Assembly (NCBI GenBank): GCA_002352605.1
Contig: DEIP01000001.1
Span: 17,915-43,854, forward strand
Source: Desulfobacteraceae bacterium UBA2771
GTDB taxonomy: Bacteria > Desulfobacterota > Desulfobacteria > Desulfobacterales > Desulfosarcinaceae
Length of the DNA stretch: 25,940 nt
Direction of reading: 5' to 3'
Positions 1 through 8,245 of the stretch are shown piece after piece; within the stretch, counting starts at the first letter, position 1, and the number at the start of each line of letters is the position of its first letter. A model generated the notes under the pieces. The model saw only the letters and a list, made by a program, of their open reading frames with translations. It was not told the DNA's origin and made no database searches. The position numbers and the translations under genes were made by a program.

Positions 1-1048
1 TGTTGCCCGTTTCATAGAGGACTCCGCTGACGAAAAAACCCACGGTGAGACCCAGACCATAGGTGACGGCATTGTTCAATGCCTGGCCCAGGGTTTTATC
101 CGCTGCTGGGGCCAGCTGATCCATGTACAGGATGCCGGCCATGTGAAAGGCGCCGTAGGTGATCGCGTGGAGCAGCTGGCTGGCCAGAATCACCATCGCC
201 GACTGGGAGGCATACAGGATGCCCCAGCGCATCGCCGCCACTGCAAAAGATACGGCCAGTACCTGCTTGAAAGAGAAGCGGGTGAACAATTTTCCCGAGT
301 TGATCATCACTACCACTTCCGCTGTGGATGCCAAGGCCCAGCAGATGCCGATGAAGCTTCCCCCATGGCCCAGCTGGGCCAGGTGGATGGAGAAAAAACC
401 ATAGTAAGCCCCGTGACTTACCAGCATGAGGAAGGCGCACAGGAGAAATACCACCGTGTGACCGGAAAACAGCCGGACGGCATCGTGGGGATGTGCCGGC
501 CGCCGCGTGCTGATTCGTGGCATGGCCGTGGCAGCCACGGCCTGAGCGGTAGAAAAAACCAGCACCAAGGCAATGACGATACCCACGTCATATCGGTCGA
601 TCATCTTTCCCAAAACGATCACCACGGTGATGAATGCGATCGACCCCCATGCTCGGGTACGGCCGTAGCGGTGTTTGGTCTTGCCCAGCACATCCATGGC
701 AAAGGCTTCGAGAAAAGAGATGATCGGGGCGTAAAAGGCACCGTAGACGATGGTGATAACCAGCATGAATCGAAAGTCGGTGGTAAAGAGGAAAAGCGCC
801 CACAGGGCCGTGCTGACAATGCTGCACAGGATGTAAATGGGGCGACGGATGTCTTTTCGGTCCGCCAGGATGCCCCATAGGATGGAAAAGAGGATCAGTA
901 CGGCAGCACGAACGGCAGAGAGGCTGCCGATCTGAAAACCGGTAAAGCCGATGTTCATGCAATACAAGTTGAAATAGGGAAGAAACACGCCCATGGCACC
1001 GAAATAGAGAAAATACTGAATTCTGATGGCGTTTGAATTGTTGATCAT
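1..1048 (-). CDS. MFS permease (MFS_1-like family), 3' end cut by window edge
   Basis: Reading the minus strand from an ATG at 1048 gives an uninterrupted hydrophobic protein of about 349 residues that runs off the left edge. It opens MINNSNAIRIQYFLYFGAMG, then shows helix after helix with short polar loops. A motif-A-like loop, WGILADRKDIRRP, follows the second helix, as in the MFS_1-like / LacY-type group that includes nucleoside and phenylpropionate symporters. I infer a proton-coupled inner-membrane transporter; the substrate cannot be told. The start has no clear Shine-Dalgarno, and an in-frame GTG near 1118 is possible. It is divergent from the OmpA-type lipoprotein gene, with about 245 bp between them. 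Confidence 0.8.
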   Translation of the reverse strand, partial: MINNSNAIRIQYFLYFGAMGVFLPYFNLYCMNIGFTGFQIGSLSAVRAAVLILFSILWGILADRKDIRRPIYILCSIVSTALWALFLFTTDFRFMLVITIVYGAFYAPIISFLEAFAMDVLGKTKHRYGRTRAWGSIAFITVVIVLGKMIDRYDVGIVIALVLVFSTAQAVAATAMPRISTRRPAHPHDAVRLFSGHTVVFLLCAFLMLVSHGAYYGFFSIHLAQLGHGGSFIGICWALASTAEVVVMINSGKLFTRFSFKQVLAVSFAVAAMRWGILYASQSAMVILASQLLHAITYGAFHMAGILYMDQLAPAADKTLGQALNNAVTYGLGLTVGFFVSGVLYETGN

Positions 1049-1096
1049 GGCCAAACCGTAGACGGAGTTAATGTTGTGGGCATCATATCCATTCTG

Positions 1097-1120
1097 GTGT
1101 GAAAGGCAACGCCTTTCCAC
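1097..1120. repeat. Short inverted repeat in the divergent MFS/lipoprotein intergenic region
   Basis: GAAAGGC (1101-1107) and GCCTTTC (1111-1117) are perfect inverted arms around AAC, extended by GTG/CAC outside a one-base bulge. It could be an operator or a small RNA hairpin. The rest of 1049-1293 shows no gene and no convincing promoter: a TTGACA at 1179 has no matching -10 hexamer. Confidence 0.4.
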
Positions 1121-1293
1121 AAACCGGGCATCGGTAAGCTACAAAGCCTCGGAAAAAAGGCCTTGCCAGGCTGAAATCTTGACATAAATCGAAAACATGC
1201 GCATCCTTCGACCCTGTCGATGGTTGCCTGCCGTTACCTGTTTCCGTGAAACAGACCCACTTGAAAAATCTTATTCTCAACAGGGAGGAATGG

Positions 1294-2844
1294 ATGAACC
1301 TTAAGGCGAGAGATTCGATCTGGATTTTGCTGGTAATGCTCAGTCTTGCCATTACCGGGTGTGTTCAATCCCAGACAACCGGAACCGCAGTTATTCAGAA
1401 CAAGACCATGATGGAAAACCCTGTGGAGATGGTGAATCAGCTCGGCAGCGACATTTCCGAAGCACGCATGGCTCAGCTCAACATTCTCTCTCCCGATGGG
1501 TTCGAAAAAGCGGAAAGCGCCTTTTTCAGTGCCCGGAAAGATCTGGAGAAGGGCGATGAGATCGCCGATATCCGTGAGTCCGTCATGGAATCGCACGCAC
1601 ACCTTGAAGCGGCGGAAGCGATCGCAAGGGTGTCGCGCACCACCCTGGAAGATACCCTCAAGGCTCGTGAAATGGCCCGCAGCGCCGGGGCGGCCAAGTT
1701 TGAAAATGAATACCGACGGGTGGAAAATGATTTCCTGAACCTGACCCGGGCCATTGAAAGGGACAACTTGAGTTATGCCCGGATGAACCGGAGCAAGGTG
1801 ATCGCGCACTTCCGCGAGCTGGAAGTTCGAGCCATCAAAGAGGAGACCATCGGTGAGGTGCGTGCGCTCATCGCCCGGGCCGAAGCCGCCGGTGCGAGAA
1901 AAATCGTGCCCCTATCCTACGACCAGTGTATGGCGCAGGTCAATGCCGGCGATGCCTTCATCTCGGCCAATCCCTATGCCAGGGAAGAGATGCACGCCAT
2001 GGCCGAAGCGGCCATGTTTGCGGCCAGCCGATTGGTGGTAATCACCGCCCAGAGCAACCAGGTCAAAACCATGAAACCGGAAGCGATCGTCCTCTTGGTG
2101 GAAAAACACCTGCACACGATAGCCGCCGCGGTCGACGCTCCGGACATGCGCAACCAAAAATACCAGACCCAACTGGACAATATTATCGGTTCCGTGGATT
2201 CGCTGAAAAAAGATCGCTCCTTCCTTTCCGAAAAGAAACAGGCCCTGCAGGCGGAGATGGAAACGATCAAGGATGACTACCAGGCCCGGATCGACGTTCT
2301 CAACGTACGAGTGGCCACCCTGGAAGGCAAAACCCGGGAGGATCAGATGGCCAAGGAGCGCATGGCCAGGGAGCAAATGGCCGTGGAGCAGCGCCTGGCG
2401 GCGGAAAGAAAGTTCAACCGGCTCTACGTGGCGGTTCGCAATTATTTCCAAACCGATGAAGCTGAGGTCTACAAGCAGGAGCGCCAGCTGGTGATCCGGC
2501 TCAAGGCCATGCATTTCCCGGTGGGAAAAAGTATTATTATGCCGGAGAATTACCCCCTGCTCAGCAAGGTGCAAAAGGCCATTCGCACCTTCGATGACCC
2601 GCGGGTGATCGTGGAAGGGCATACGGACACCACAGGCTCCGACGAGGTGAACATGCTGCTCTCCCAGCGACGGGCCGGGGCCGTACGCGAATACATGATT
2701 GCCAACCAGACCTTGCTCCAGAACAGCATTTCCGCCGTGGGTTACGGCGCCGAGCGTCCCTTGGCTTCCAATGCCACCTCGGCGGGCCGGGCCATCAATC
2801 GTCGGATTGATATCCTGATCATCCCTGAGATAAAACCCATTTGA
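1294..2844 (+). CDS. Outer-membrane lipoprotein with OmpA-like peptidoglycan-binding domain
   Basis: The 516-residue protein begins at ATG 1294, chosen because AGGGAGGAA lies just upstream; the reading frame is open further 5' but has no such site. The N-terminus is a lipoprotein signal: MNLKAR, a hydrophobic stretch, then the lipobox ITGC. A helical, charge-rich region follows, resembling DUF4398-type domains (roughly residues 40-290), then a strongly coiled-coil stretch (about 300-385). The C-terminus is an OmpA-family domain (about 405-512) with VEGHTDTTGSDEVN and LLSQRRAGAVREYM, the peptidoglycan-contact motif. It probably sits in the outer membrane inner leaflet and tethers it to the cell wall. 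It appears to be monocistronic. Function beyond anchoring is not evident. Confidence 0.88.
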   Translation: MNLKARDSIWILLVMLSLAITGCVQSQTTGTAVIQNKTMMENPVEMVNQLGSDISEARMAQLNILSPDGFEKAESAFFSARKDLEKGDEIADIRESVMESHAHLEAAEAIARVSRTTLEDTLKAREMARSAGAAKFENEYRRVENDFLNLTRAIERDNLSYARMNRSKVIAHFRELEVRAIKEETIGEVRALIARAEAAGARKIVPLSYDQCMAQVNAGDAFISANPYAREEMHAMAEAAMFAASRLVVITAQSNQVKTMKPEAIVLLVEKHLHTIAAAVDAPDMRNQKYQTQLDNIIGSVDSLKKDRSFLSEKKQALQAEMETIKDDYQARIDVLNVRVATLEGKTREDQMAKERMAREQMAVEQRLAAERKFNRLYVAVRNYFQTDEAEVYKQERQLVIRLKAMHFPVGKSIIMPENYPLLSKVQKAIRTFDDPRVIVEGHTDTTGSDEVNMLLSQRRAGAVREYMIANQTLLQNSISAVGYGAERPLASNATSAGRAINRRIDILIIPEIKPI

Positions 2845-2889
2845 GGGTCGCAGTAAGGAATTATTCCACAGCTTGTGCGGCCTTTTCGG

Positions 2890-2919
2890 TTGACTTGGCG
2901 TTTCGATCACGATTACAAT
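2890..2919 (+). promoter_or_regulatory. Candidate sigma-70 promoter
   Basis: TTGACT (2890-2895) and TACAAT (2914-2919) are separated by 18 bp, both close to consensus. It lies in the 381-bp gene-free stretch 2845-3225, about 300 bp before the cyclic-nucleotide-fold gene, implying a long 5' leader. I see no convincing small gene or terminator in the rest of that stretch. Confidence 0.5.
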
Positions 2920-3225
2920 TAATTCACGGTGGCAATAAAAAGTCGTCCTGAGCGCTCCCGATCCGGTTGCACCGACGTCTCCTGTCCGACGCGACATTGT
3001 AGAATATGGACCGAATTTTACATACGACACCCATCTTGTTTAGTGGACATCGCCTGCTGACAGACAACATGCAATTCTCAATGGCCTGATCCGGCTTTTT
3101 CGGTACATGCGGATGTGCCGGCCGATTCCGGGCTGGTTTATCTTTCGGAGTGCTCATGCGCACCACGGATCCGAGTCGTGACCGGGGATCCACCATTGCA
3201 ACCCGTTCAGAAAGGAGGCCCACAG

Positions 3226-3645
3226 ATGTATCTCAAACAAGGCGATCTATTCTGGGGAATGGACAAGGCGTTCGTCAAAATGGCCATGGACATCAGCACC
3301 AAGGAAAATTACGAAGAGGGCGCGGCGGTTTTCAGGGAGGGGGACCCGGCCGAGGCCTTTTATATCCTGGTCAAGGGCCGCATTAAACTCACCTTGGGAG
3401 AGAAATCTCGGGAGGTGTACGTGGCTTATCAGCCGGGAGAAATCATCGGGTGGTCCAGCATTATCGGTCGTGACACGCTGTCCGCAACGGCGAACTGCCT
3501 GGAGCCCACTATTCTAAGCAGGATGGACAGGGATCGTTTTCTTAAACTCTTAAAAGATCATCCTGCCCAAGGCGTGACACTGTTCCAACGCGTGGCAACG
3601 ATGCTCGGCAACCGGCTGGTGAGTCTCTATCCCAGTATTGCCTAA
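3226..3645 (+). CDS. Single-domain cyclic-nucleotide-binding-fold protein (CRP/FNR-type sensor without HTH)
   Basis: The start at ATG 3226 is set by a perfect AAAGGAGG seven bases upstream. The 139-residue product is one cupin-like cNMP-binding domain: GAAVFREGDPAEAFYILVKG, the typical beta-barrel entry, then a phosphate-cassette region YQPGEIIGWSSIIGRDTLSA. The protein ends soon after the C helix and has no DNA-binding domain, so it is not a transcription factor by itself. At the positions of the Glu and Arg that contact cAMP in CRP it has Trp76 and Leu86, so cAMP binding in the standard way is doubtful. Its stop codon overlaps that of the convergent cyclase-domain gene. Possible roles are a ligand-sensing or adaptor protein; the ligand is unknown. 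Confidence 0.85.
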   Translation: MYLKQGDLFWGMDKAFVKMAMDISTKENYEEGAAVFREGDPAEAFYILVKGRIKLTLGEKSREVYVAYQPGEIIGWSSIIGRDTLSATANCLEPTILSRMDRDRFLKLLKDHPAQGVTLFQRVATMLGNRLVSLYPSIA

Positions 3646-5906
3646 AGCAAGTGCTTGGTTTCCTTGTAAAGTGCCGGGCTGGTGCAGACTTCGTAGTATT
3701 TTCGGTGGGTGAAATGAAGCTGGCTGAGGTCCTTGGGGTTGACCGTCGGTACGTCGGCTTCCCGTAACACCAGGCGTTGGTAGCGGCCTGATTGGGTAGG
3801 AAATTTACCCGTAAATAAGTGGACCTTTTCGAGCTGCAGGTCCGGAATGTCGCCGTAAAACTGCTTCAGGTCGATCTCCTGGGCCAACTTTCGAAAACCG
3901 GCCTCGTTCAACTCAATGCCGTTGACGTTGTAGCGAAGAAAAAGATCGTCGGCCGTCTTCTCTGCTTCTTCGTCCGATACCTCCTGGAAAACGAAGAGGT
4001 TGAAAGGGCTGGTGTTTTTTCGAATGATCTGCCGTACCGATTTGTGGCAACCGGCAAGGCGATCCGCCTTGTTGATGGCCGGCGATATCATGATGCGGTT
4101 GTCCCCATCGAAGAGAAAGGTGGGGGCGGCAGTCCGGTGACAGATGCCAATGCCCAGTTCCAGAATCGGAAGCTGGTATTCCCGGCTCTTCTTGTTATAG
4201 CGGTTGATGATCATCAGCATGTTGATTGCCATTCCGCAGGCTCGGGCCACACTGTACCAGCCGCTGGGCGTGTTCTCCTGCTCAAAGATGGAAAGGATGA
4301 TAGCATCGCCTTCGATGAACACCTTGTGGGCGTCGTATTCGGAGAGGATCTCGGTAATCGGATCAAAGAAATTGAGGCTGAAATAGGATGCCGGATTGAG
4401 CCCGCGTTCGTTCATCTGGTGGGTGATATCCGTCGATCCGCGCAGATCAGCCTTGATGATGGTGTGGTTCATGATGGGTCTTTCGCCCATCTCCTGTTCG
4501 TTGGGTAGTAGAAATTCATACAGGGTGTGGTTGGCCTTGGAGAGTGCCAGTATCTTTTTGTCGGTGACCAGATTGATTCGCTCCGCCGCCTTGAGATAAA
4601 CATTAAAGCAGCATAAATCGCGGTGATACCGGCAGAAAGCCCGCAGGAAACGGACCAGGTATTGTTTCTTATGGCGGGTGCCCATCCGTTCCATCTGAAC
4701 GACCTTGCGGTTGAGCGGCCACAGGCGGAAGGTTTTGCCGTAAAGCTGTTTCAAGCGCTTGAGCCGGTTTCTCACCAATTTTCGACTTTTTGGGTCGATC
4801 AGGTATTGCAGGATCTGCAGGGGAACAAGGGGAGGGCAGTAGTCGCGATACAGGGGCTGCATTTCAAAAGAAGCCGTGATTCGTTCCATCAGGCCGGTTC
4901 GGGAGAACTGCCGGAAAAAATAATCCATCAACAGTTGCTGGTGTTTCATCTTTAGTCGGTGGGACCGGAGGGTTTCTTTGTCCGCTTTTTCCCGTTTTAA
5001 GGATCGGTATTTTTTTTTGGCCAGGTTTCGGTTCAGCAGCAGGTCGATGTTTTCGGGACACTTGATCCATCGGTCCAGGCGTTGCAGTTGAAAATTTTTG
5101 GTTTTCCCATTCTCCGGTAATTCGCCCGCACTGATTTCCCGGCGTCGTCGGTCCAGCGACCAGCTGATCGCAGCCGTTTCTTCCATGTAAAGGAAACCGA
5201 AGATGCTGCGCATGAGGTTGAGCGTCATTTCGTACCGGTCCGGATCTTCAACCCGACGCCCCAGACAGATGTCATACTCTTCGATCATGAAGCGGTCGTT
5301 GAACGGGTTGTCCGTGTGAACGATGGGGTTGGTGAGCAGATCGAAGAGAAACGGAAGGTCCTGACCGAACACCGCTTCACGCATTTCCCGAATGTCGGTT
5401 CCCCGGATCTCCCTGAAATACCCGCAAAGCGATAGGCCCACTTCCTGCTGCACCGCTTCCCGGTTTTGTAGCACGTGGGCCAGGTTTTCCTTTTGTTTAA
5501 GCGCCGCTTTATGGTCATCATTGCGGGTCAGGTCCGATTGTCGGATGGTGGCTTTGCAATGGCTGATCAGGATGTCGTACTGCTTACGAATTTCATCGTG
5601 GACCATGCGTAAAATGGCGATCTGGGCCAGGAAATCAACCTGGATCTCCTTGGCGGCCCTGGCTTTGTTTACCGCATCGCTCATGATCTGTCCGTATAAC
5701 TGGCGATAGCTTTCCTGCTCCCTGGCCAGGGTGTTCAATTGTTTTTTCTCGGAACCGGTCCAAATGCCGGTTTTGCGTTCGATGAGAAGGGCGGCCAATG
5801 TGGCTGTCGCCTTGCAAAAAGTTGGGCTCAAGCGGACATCGCAGCGGATGTTGTCCACCCCCAGAATCAGCCGGTCCATCGAGAAATCGGTGGAATAGGA
5901 GTCCAT
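3642..5906 (-). CDS. Large protein with C-terminal class III nucleotide cyclase domain
   Basis: From ATG 5906 the protein is 754 residues. This start has AGGGGG seven bases upstream; an ATG at 5960 and a TTG at 6008 are in frame but poorly spaced from any ribosome site. The N-terminal ~400 residues are helical, rich in Arg/Lys, with no recognised family and no membrane segment. From residue ~479 there is a class III cyclase domain. Metal-site Asp487 is in KADLRGSTD and Asp534 in IEGDAIIL. The transition-state pair Asn612/Arg616 is in AINKADRL. The usual substrate-selecting Lys before GD is replaced (VFIEGD), so ATP, GTP or another substrate cannot be decided. Cytoplasmic location is likely. 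It converges on the cNMP-fold gene with a 4-bp overlap. Confidence 0.78.
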   Translation of the reverse strand: MDSYSTDFSMDRLILGVDNIRCDVRLSPTFCKATATLAALLIERKTGIWTGSEKKQLNTLAREQESYRQLYGQIMSDAVNKARAAKEIQVDFLAQIAILRMVHDEIRKQYDILISHCKATIRQSDLTRNDDHKAALKQKENLAHVLQNREAVQQEVGLSLCGYFREIRGTDIREMREAVFGQDLPFLFDLLTNPIVHTDNPFNDRFMIEEYDICLGRRVEDPDRYEMTLNLMRSIFGFLYMEETAAISWSLDRRRREISAGELPENGKTKNFQLQRLDRWIKCPENIDLLLNRNLAKKKYRSLKREKADKETLRSHRLKMKHQQLLMDYFFRQFSRTGLMERITASFEMQPLYRDYCPPLVPLQILQYLIDPKSRKLVRNRLKRLKQLYGKTFRLWPLNRKVVQMERMGTRHKKQYLVRFLRAFCRYHRDLCCFNVYLKAAERINLVTDKKILALSKANHTLYEFLLPNEQEMGERPIMNHTIIKADLRGSTDITHQMNERGLNPASYFSLNFFDPITEILSEYDAHKVFIEGDAIILSIFEQENTPSGWYSVARACGMAINMLMIINRYNKKSREYQLPILELGIGICHRTAAPTFLFDGDNRIMISPAINKADRLAGCHKSVRQIIRKNTSPFNLFVFQEVSDEEAEKTADDLFLRYNVNGIELNEAGFRKLAQEIDLKQFYGDIPDLQLEKVHLFTGKFPTQSGRYQRLVLREADVPTVNPKDLSQLHFTHRKYYEVCTSPALYKETKHLL

Positions 5907-6113
5907 GTGGAAACCCCCTAGACCGGGTAGTCTGGGTTGGTATTTGAAAAAGTCGAACATTCCTGCTCGTTCCGCCTGCTGTTGGAAAAAGAAAAAGGGC
6001 CGTATCAACCCCTGGGTAGCTTTACCATTTGGCGTCTGTGGTGTCCATCAAATTAACCCAACACCGGTGGCAACCAATGCGGTTCGACCGCAGGGCCGAC
6101 GGTTTCGTAGCGC

Positions 6114-6145
6114 CCACCGGTTTTACCGGCGGAATCTATCGATAG
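6114..6145. promoter_or_regulatory. Hairpin and palindrome in the cyclase/dihydroorotase divergent region
   Basis: In the 403-bp gene-free stretch 5907-6309, CCACCGGT/ACCGGCGG (6114-6132) can fold as a hairpin, better on the minus strand where a G-U pair replaces the mismatch. It is followed by a perfect 10-bp palindrome, CTATCGATAG (6136-6145). These may be operators for the divergent genes. Nothing else in this stretch looks like a gene. Confidence 0.3.
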
Positions 6146-6268
6146 GACCTCGGAGAAAAGCCTGCCCATGTGTGGGCCCGGTATGGACAAGCAGACCATT
6201 ACCCGTTAGGCTATATCGTCGAGTCGTGCCCATCCATAACGTGTTTGTCCGGATGGAAAGGATCGTTT

Positions 6269-6290
6269 CGCCACAACCGTGGCGCTTTTC
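6269..6290 (+). terminator. Terminator-like hairpin in the dihydroorotase leader
   Basis: CGCCAC-AACC-GTGGCG (6269-6284) is a GC-rich six-pair hairpin followed by CTTTTC, ending about 20 bp before the dihydroorotase start. The T run is short, so it may be a weak attenuator or a translation-affecting structure rather than a full terminator. Confidence 0.35.
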
Positions 6291-6309
6291 CATTGCATCA
6301 GGGGGATCC

Positions 6310-7659
6310 ATGGAAACCATTCTCATCGCAAACGCATTGACGGTCAATGAAGGCGCGTCAACATATCAGGACCTACGGATTCGTAACGGTCGCATTGATG
6401 CGATTGGCGGGAATTTGTCTGCCAAGGGGGTGGACCGGGTTATCGACGCCGACGGCCGAGCCCTGTTTCCGGGGATGATTGACGATCAGGTTCATTTCCG
6501 TGAACCGGGCTTGACCCACAAGGGAAACATCGCTTCGGAATCCCGCGCGGCAGTGGCCGGCGGGATCACCAGCTATATGGAAATGCCCAATACCTTGCCA
6601 GCCACCACCACCATCGGTCGCCTCGAGGAAAAGCATCGTATCGCCCGGAACACATCCTTTGCCAACTACAGTTTTTACCTGGGGGGCGCCAACGACAACA
6701 TCGAGGTCGTCAAGATGCTGGACCCGAAGCAGGCATGTGGCGTGAAGGTGTTCATGGGTGCCTCAACCGGAAACATGCTGGTGGATGACCCCGATGCATT
6801 GGAGCAGATCTTTACCCACTGCCCGACCATCGTGGCCACCCATTGTGAGCACAGCCCCACCATCGAAGCAAACATCCGTCGGTTTCAGGCCATCCATGGG
6901 GAGAATATTCCCATCGCCCTCCACCCGGCCATCCGCAGCGAAGCAGCCTGCTATCGGTCCACCGCCCTGGCCGTGGAACTGGCCCGTCGATGCAACACCC
7001 GGCTGCACATACTGCACCTGAGCACGGCCAAGGAACTGACACTTTTGTCTTCACTGCCGTTGGAAAAGAGACGAATCACCGCCGAGGCCTGCGTCCATCA
7101 CCTGCTTTTCTCGGAAACCGACTACCGAGACAAAGGCAACCTGATCAAATGCAATCCGGCCATAAAAACAGAAGCGGATCGCCAACAGCTGCTGGCGGCA
7201 CTTCAGGAAGGGACGATCAATGTGGTGGGAACGGACCATGCCCCCCACACCCTGGAAGAGAAACAGCAGCCATACCTGAGGGCGCCATCGGGGATGCCCC
7301 TGGTTCAGCATGCCTTTGTCAGCCTGCTGGAGCACGTACATGACAGGACGCTCACCCTTGAACAGGTGGCCGAAAGGACGGCCCATGGTCCGGCGCGACT
7401 ATTTGATGTAAAGGATCGGGGGTATCTCCGGGAGGGTTACTGGGCGGACCTGGTGCTGGTGGACCTGAAGCGGCCCACGGTGGTAGACGACCAGCCGGTT
7501 TACTACCACTGCGGTTGGACACCCTTTGCCGGCCGCACTTTCCGATCGAGCGTCGTGTCGACCTTCGTTTGTGGTCACCCTGCGTTTATGGACGGGCAGA
7601 TCGATCCGACGCCCAAAGGGATGCGGCTGGAATTCGAGCGATCATCATCATTAAAATGA
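6310..7659 (+). CDS. pyrC: Dihydroorotase, class I type (Bacteroidetes-like variant)
   Basis: A 449-residue amidohydrolase that would close N-carbamoyl-aspartate to dihydroorotate in pyrimidine synthesis. The ATG at 6310 follows GGGGG by five bases; the frame is open upstream without a better start. Residues 47-70 hold the metal-site strand, read here as GMIDDQVHFREPGLTHK: the first His of the usual HxH is Gln60, the second is His62. The bridging Lys146 (GVKVFMG), His178 (ATHCE), His233/His236 (RLHILHLST) and catalytic Asp309 (GTDHAPH) are all present. I recall the same DDQVHFREPG form in Bacteroidetes dihydroorotases, so the change is probably a subfamily trait. The 3' end overlaps mntP tail-to-tail by 9 bp. 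An allantoinase/hydantoinase is a less likely alternative. Confidence 0.88.
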   Translation: METILIANALTVNEGASTYQDLRIRNGRIDAIGGNLSAKGVDRVIDADGRALFPGMIDDQVHFREPGLTHKGNIASESRAAVAGGITSYMEMPNTLPATTTIGRLEEKHRIARNTSFANYSFYLGGANDNIEVVKMLDPKQACGVKVFMGASTGNMLVDDPDALEQIFTHCPTIVATHCEHSPTIEANIRRFQAIHGENIPIALHPAIRSEAACYRSTALAVELARRCNTRLHILHLSTAKELTLLSSLPLEKRRITAEACVHHLLFSETDYRDKGNLIKCNPAIKTEADRQQLLAALQEGTINVVGTDHAPHTLEEKQQPYLRAPSGMPLVQHAFVSLLEHVHDRTLTLEQVAERTAHGPARLFDVKDRGYLREGYWADLVLVDLKRPTVVDDQPVYYHCGWTPFAGRTFRSSVVSTFVCGHPAFMDGQIDPTPKGMRLEFERSSSLK

Positions 7660-8226
7660 CAACGCCCCATGTTCTCTCAGGATGTTCACCCCAATGGCCA
7701 AGAGGGCGATTCCCCCCGTTGTTTCCGCCCAGCGGCTCAGTTGCGACATGCCGCCGATAGCTTTCCCCAGGTGAATGCCGGCAGCGGTAAAGGCACCGGC
7801 CACCAGCCCGATGACCAGGGCCGGGACCCATATGGAGACGTCGATCATGGAAAGGCTCAGGCCCACGGCCAGGGCGTCGATGCTGGTAGCCACGGACAGC
7901 ATTACCATGGTCATGCCTTTGGTGGGGTCCTTGGCATTGGCTTCTTCCCTTTCGCCTTTGAATGCCGATCTGAGCATGCCTTGGGCTACGAAAGCCAGTA
8001 GAACGAAGGCAATCCAGTGGTCGTAGGCCTCGATGCGGCTTCTGATCGTCAAGCCGGCACTCCAGCCGACGACGGGCATCATGGCCTGAAACAGGCCGAA
8101 GTGCCAGGCCAGCCGAAAGGTCTGCCGCGGGCCGACCGATTTAAGCGCCACACCGGCGGCAATGGAAACGGCAAAGACATCCATGGCCAGGGCCACAGCC
8201 AGAAAAAGCGTGTGGATCAGCGCCAC
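7651..8226 (-). CDS. mntP: Manganese efflux pump MntP
   Basis: The 191-residue inner-membrane protein has about six hydrophobic helices in two homologous halves. The hallmark acidic motifs are in helix 1 (ALAMDVFAVSIAAG) and the fourth helix (ATSIDALAVGLSL), as in MntP/YebN proteins that export Mn(II). The start is GTG at 8226, with GAGGAT about eight bases upstream and 19 bp after the prephenate dehydratase stop, so it is the last gene of the aromatic operon. There is no space for the yybP-ykoY manganese riboswitch often found before mntP, so its expression here probably follows the operon promoter. The length is normal for the family. Confidence 0.93.
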   Translation of the reverse strand: MALIHTLFLAVALAMDVFAVSIAAGVALKSVGPRQTFRLAWHFGLFQAMMPVVGWSAGLTIRSRIEAYDHWIAFVLLAFVAQGMLRSAFKGEREEANAKDPTKGMTMVMLSVATSIDALAVGLSLSMIDVSIWVPALVIGLVAGAFTAAGIHLGKAIGGMSQLSRWAETTGGIALLAIGVNILREHGALSF

Positions 8227-8245
8227 GACCCATATCCTCGTATAT

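Noticed and set aside
1179..1207. TTGACA hexamer upstream of the lipoprotein gene
   Set aside because: No acceptable -10 hexamer at 16-18 bp.
1912..3030. 372-codon minus-strand open frame across the OmpA lipoprotein gene
   Set aside because: Shadow of the lipoprotein gene; low-complexity His/Gly-rich translation without domains.
6165..6240. Minus-strand stretch resembling a tRNA D-arm (TAGCCTAACGGGTAA)
   Set aside because: No matching acceptor stem, anticodon arm or T-arm could be drawn at the right distances.
8227..8245. yybP-ykoY manganese riboswitch before mntP
   Set aside because: Only 19 bp separate mntP from the preceding gene, too short for the element.
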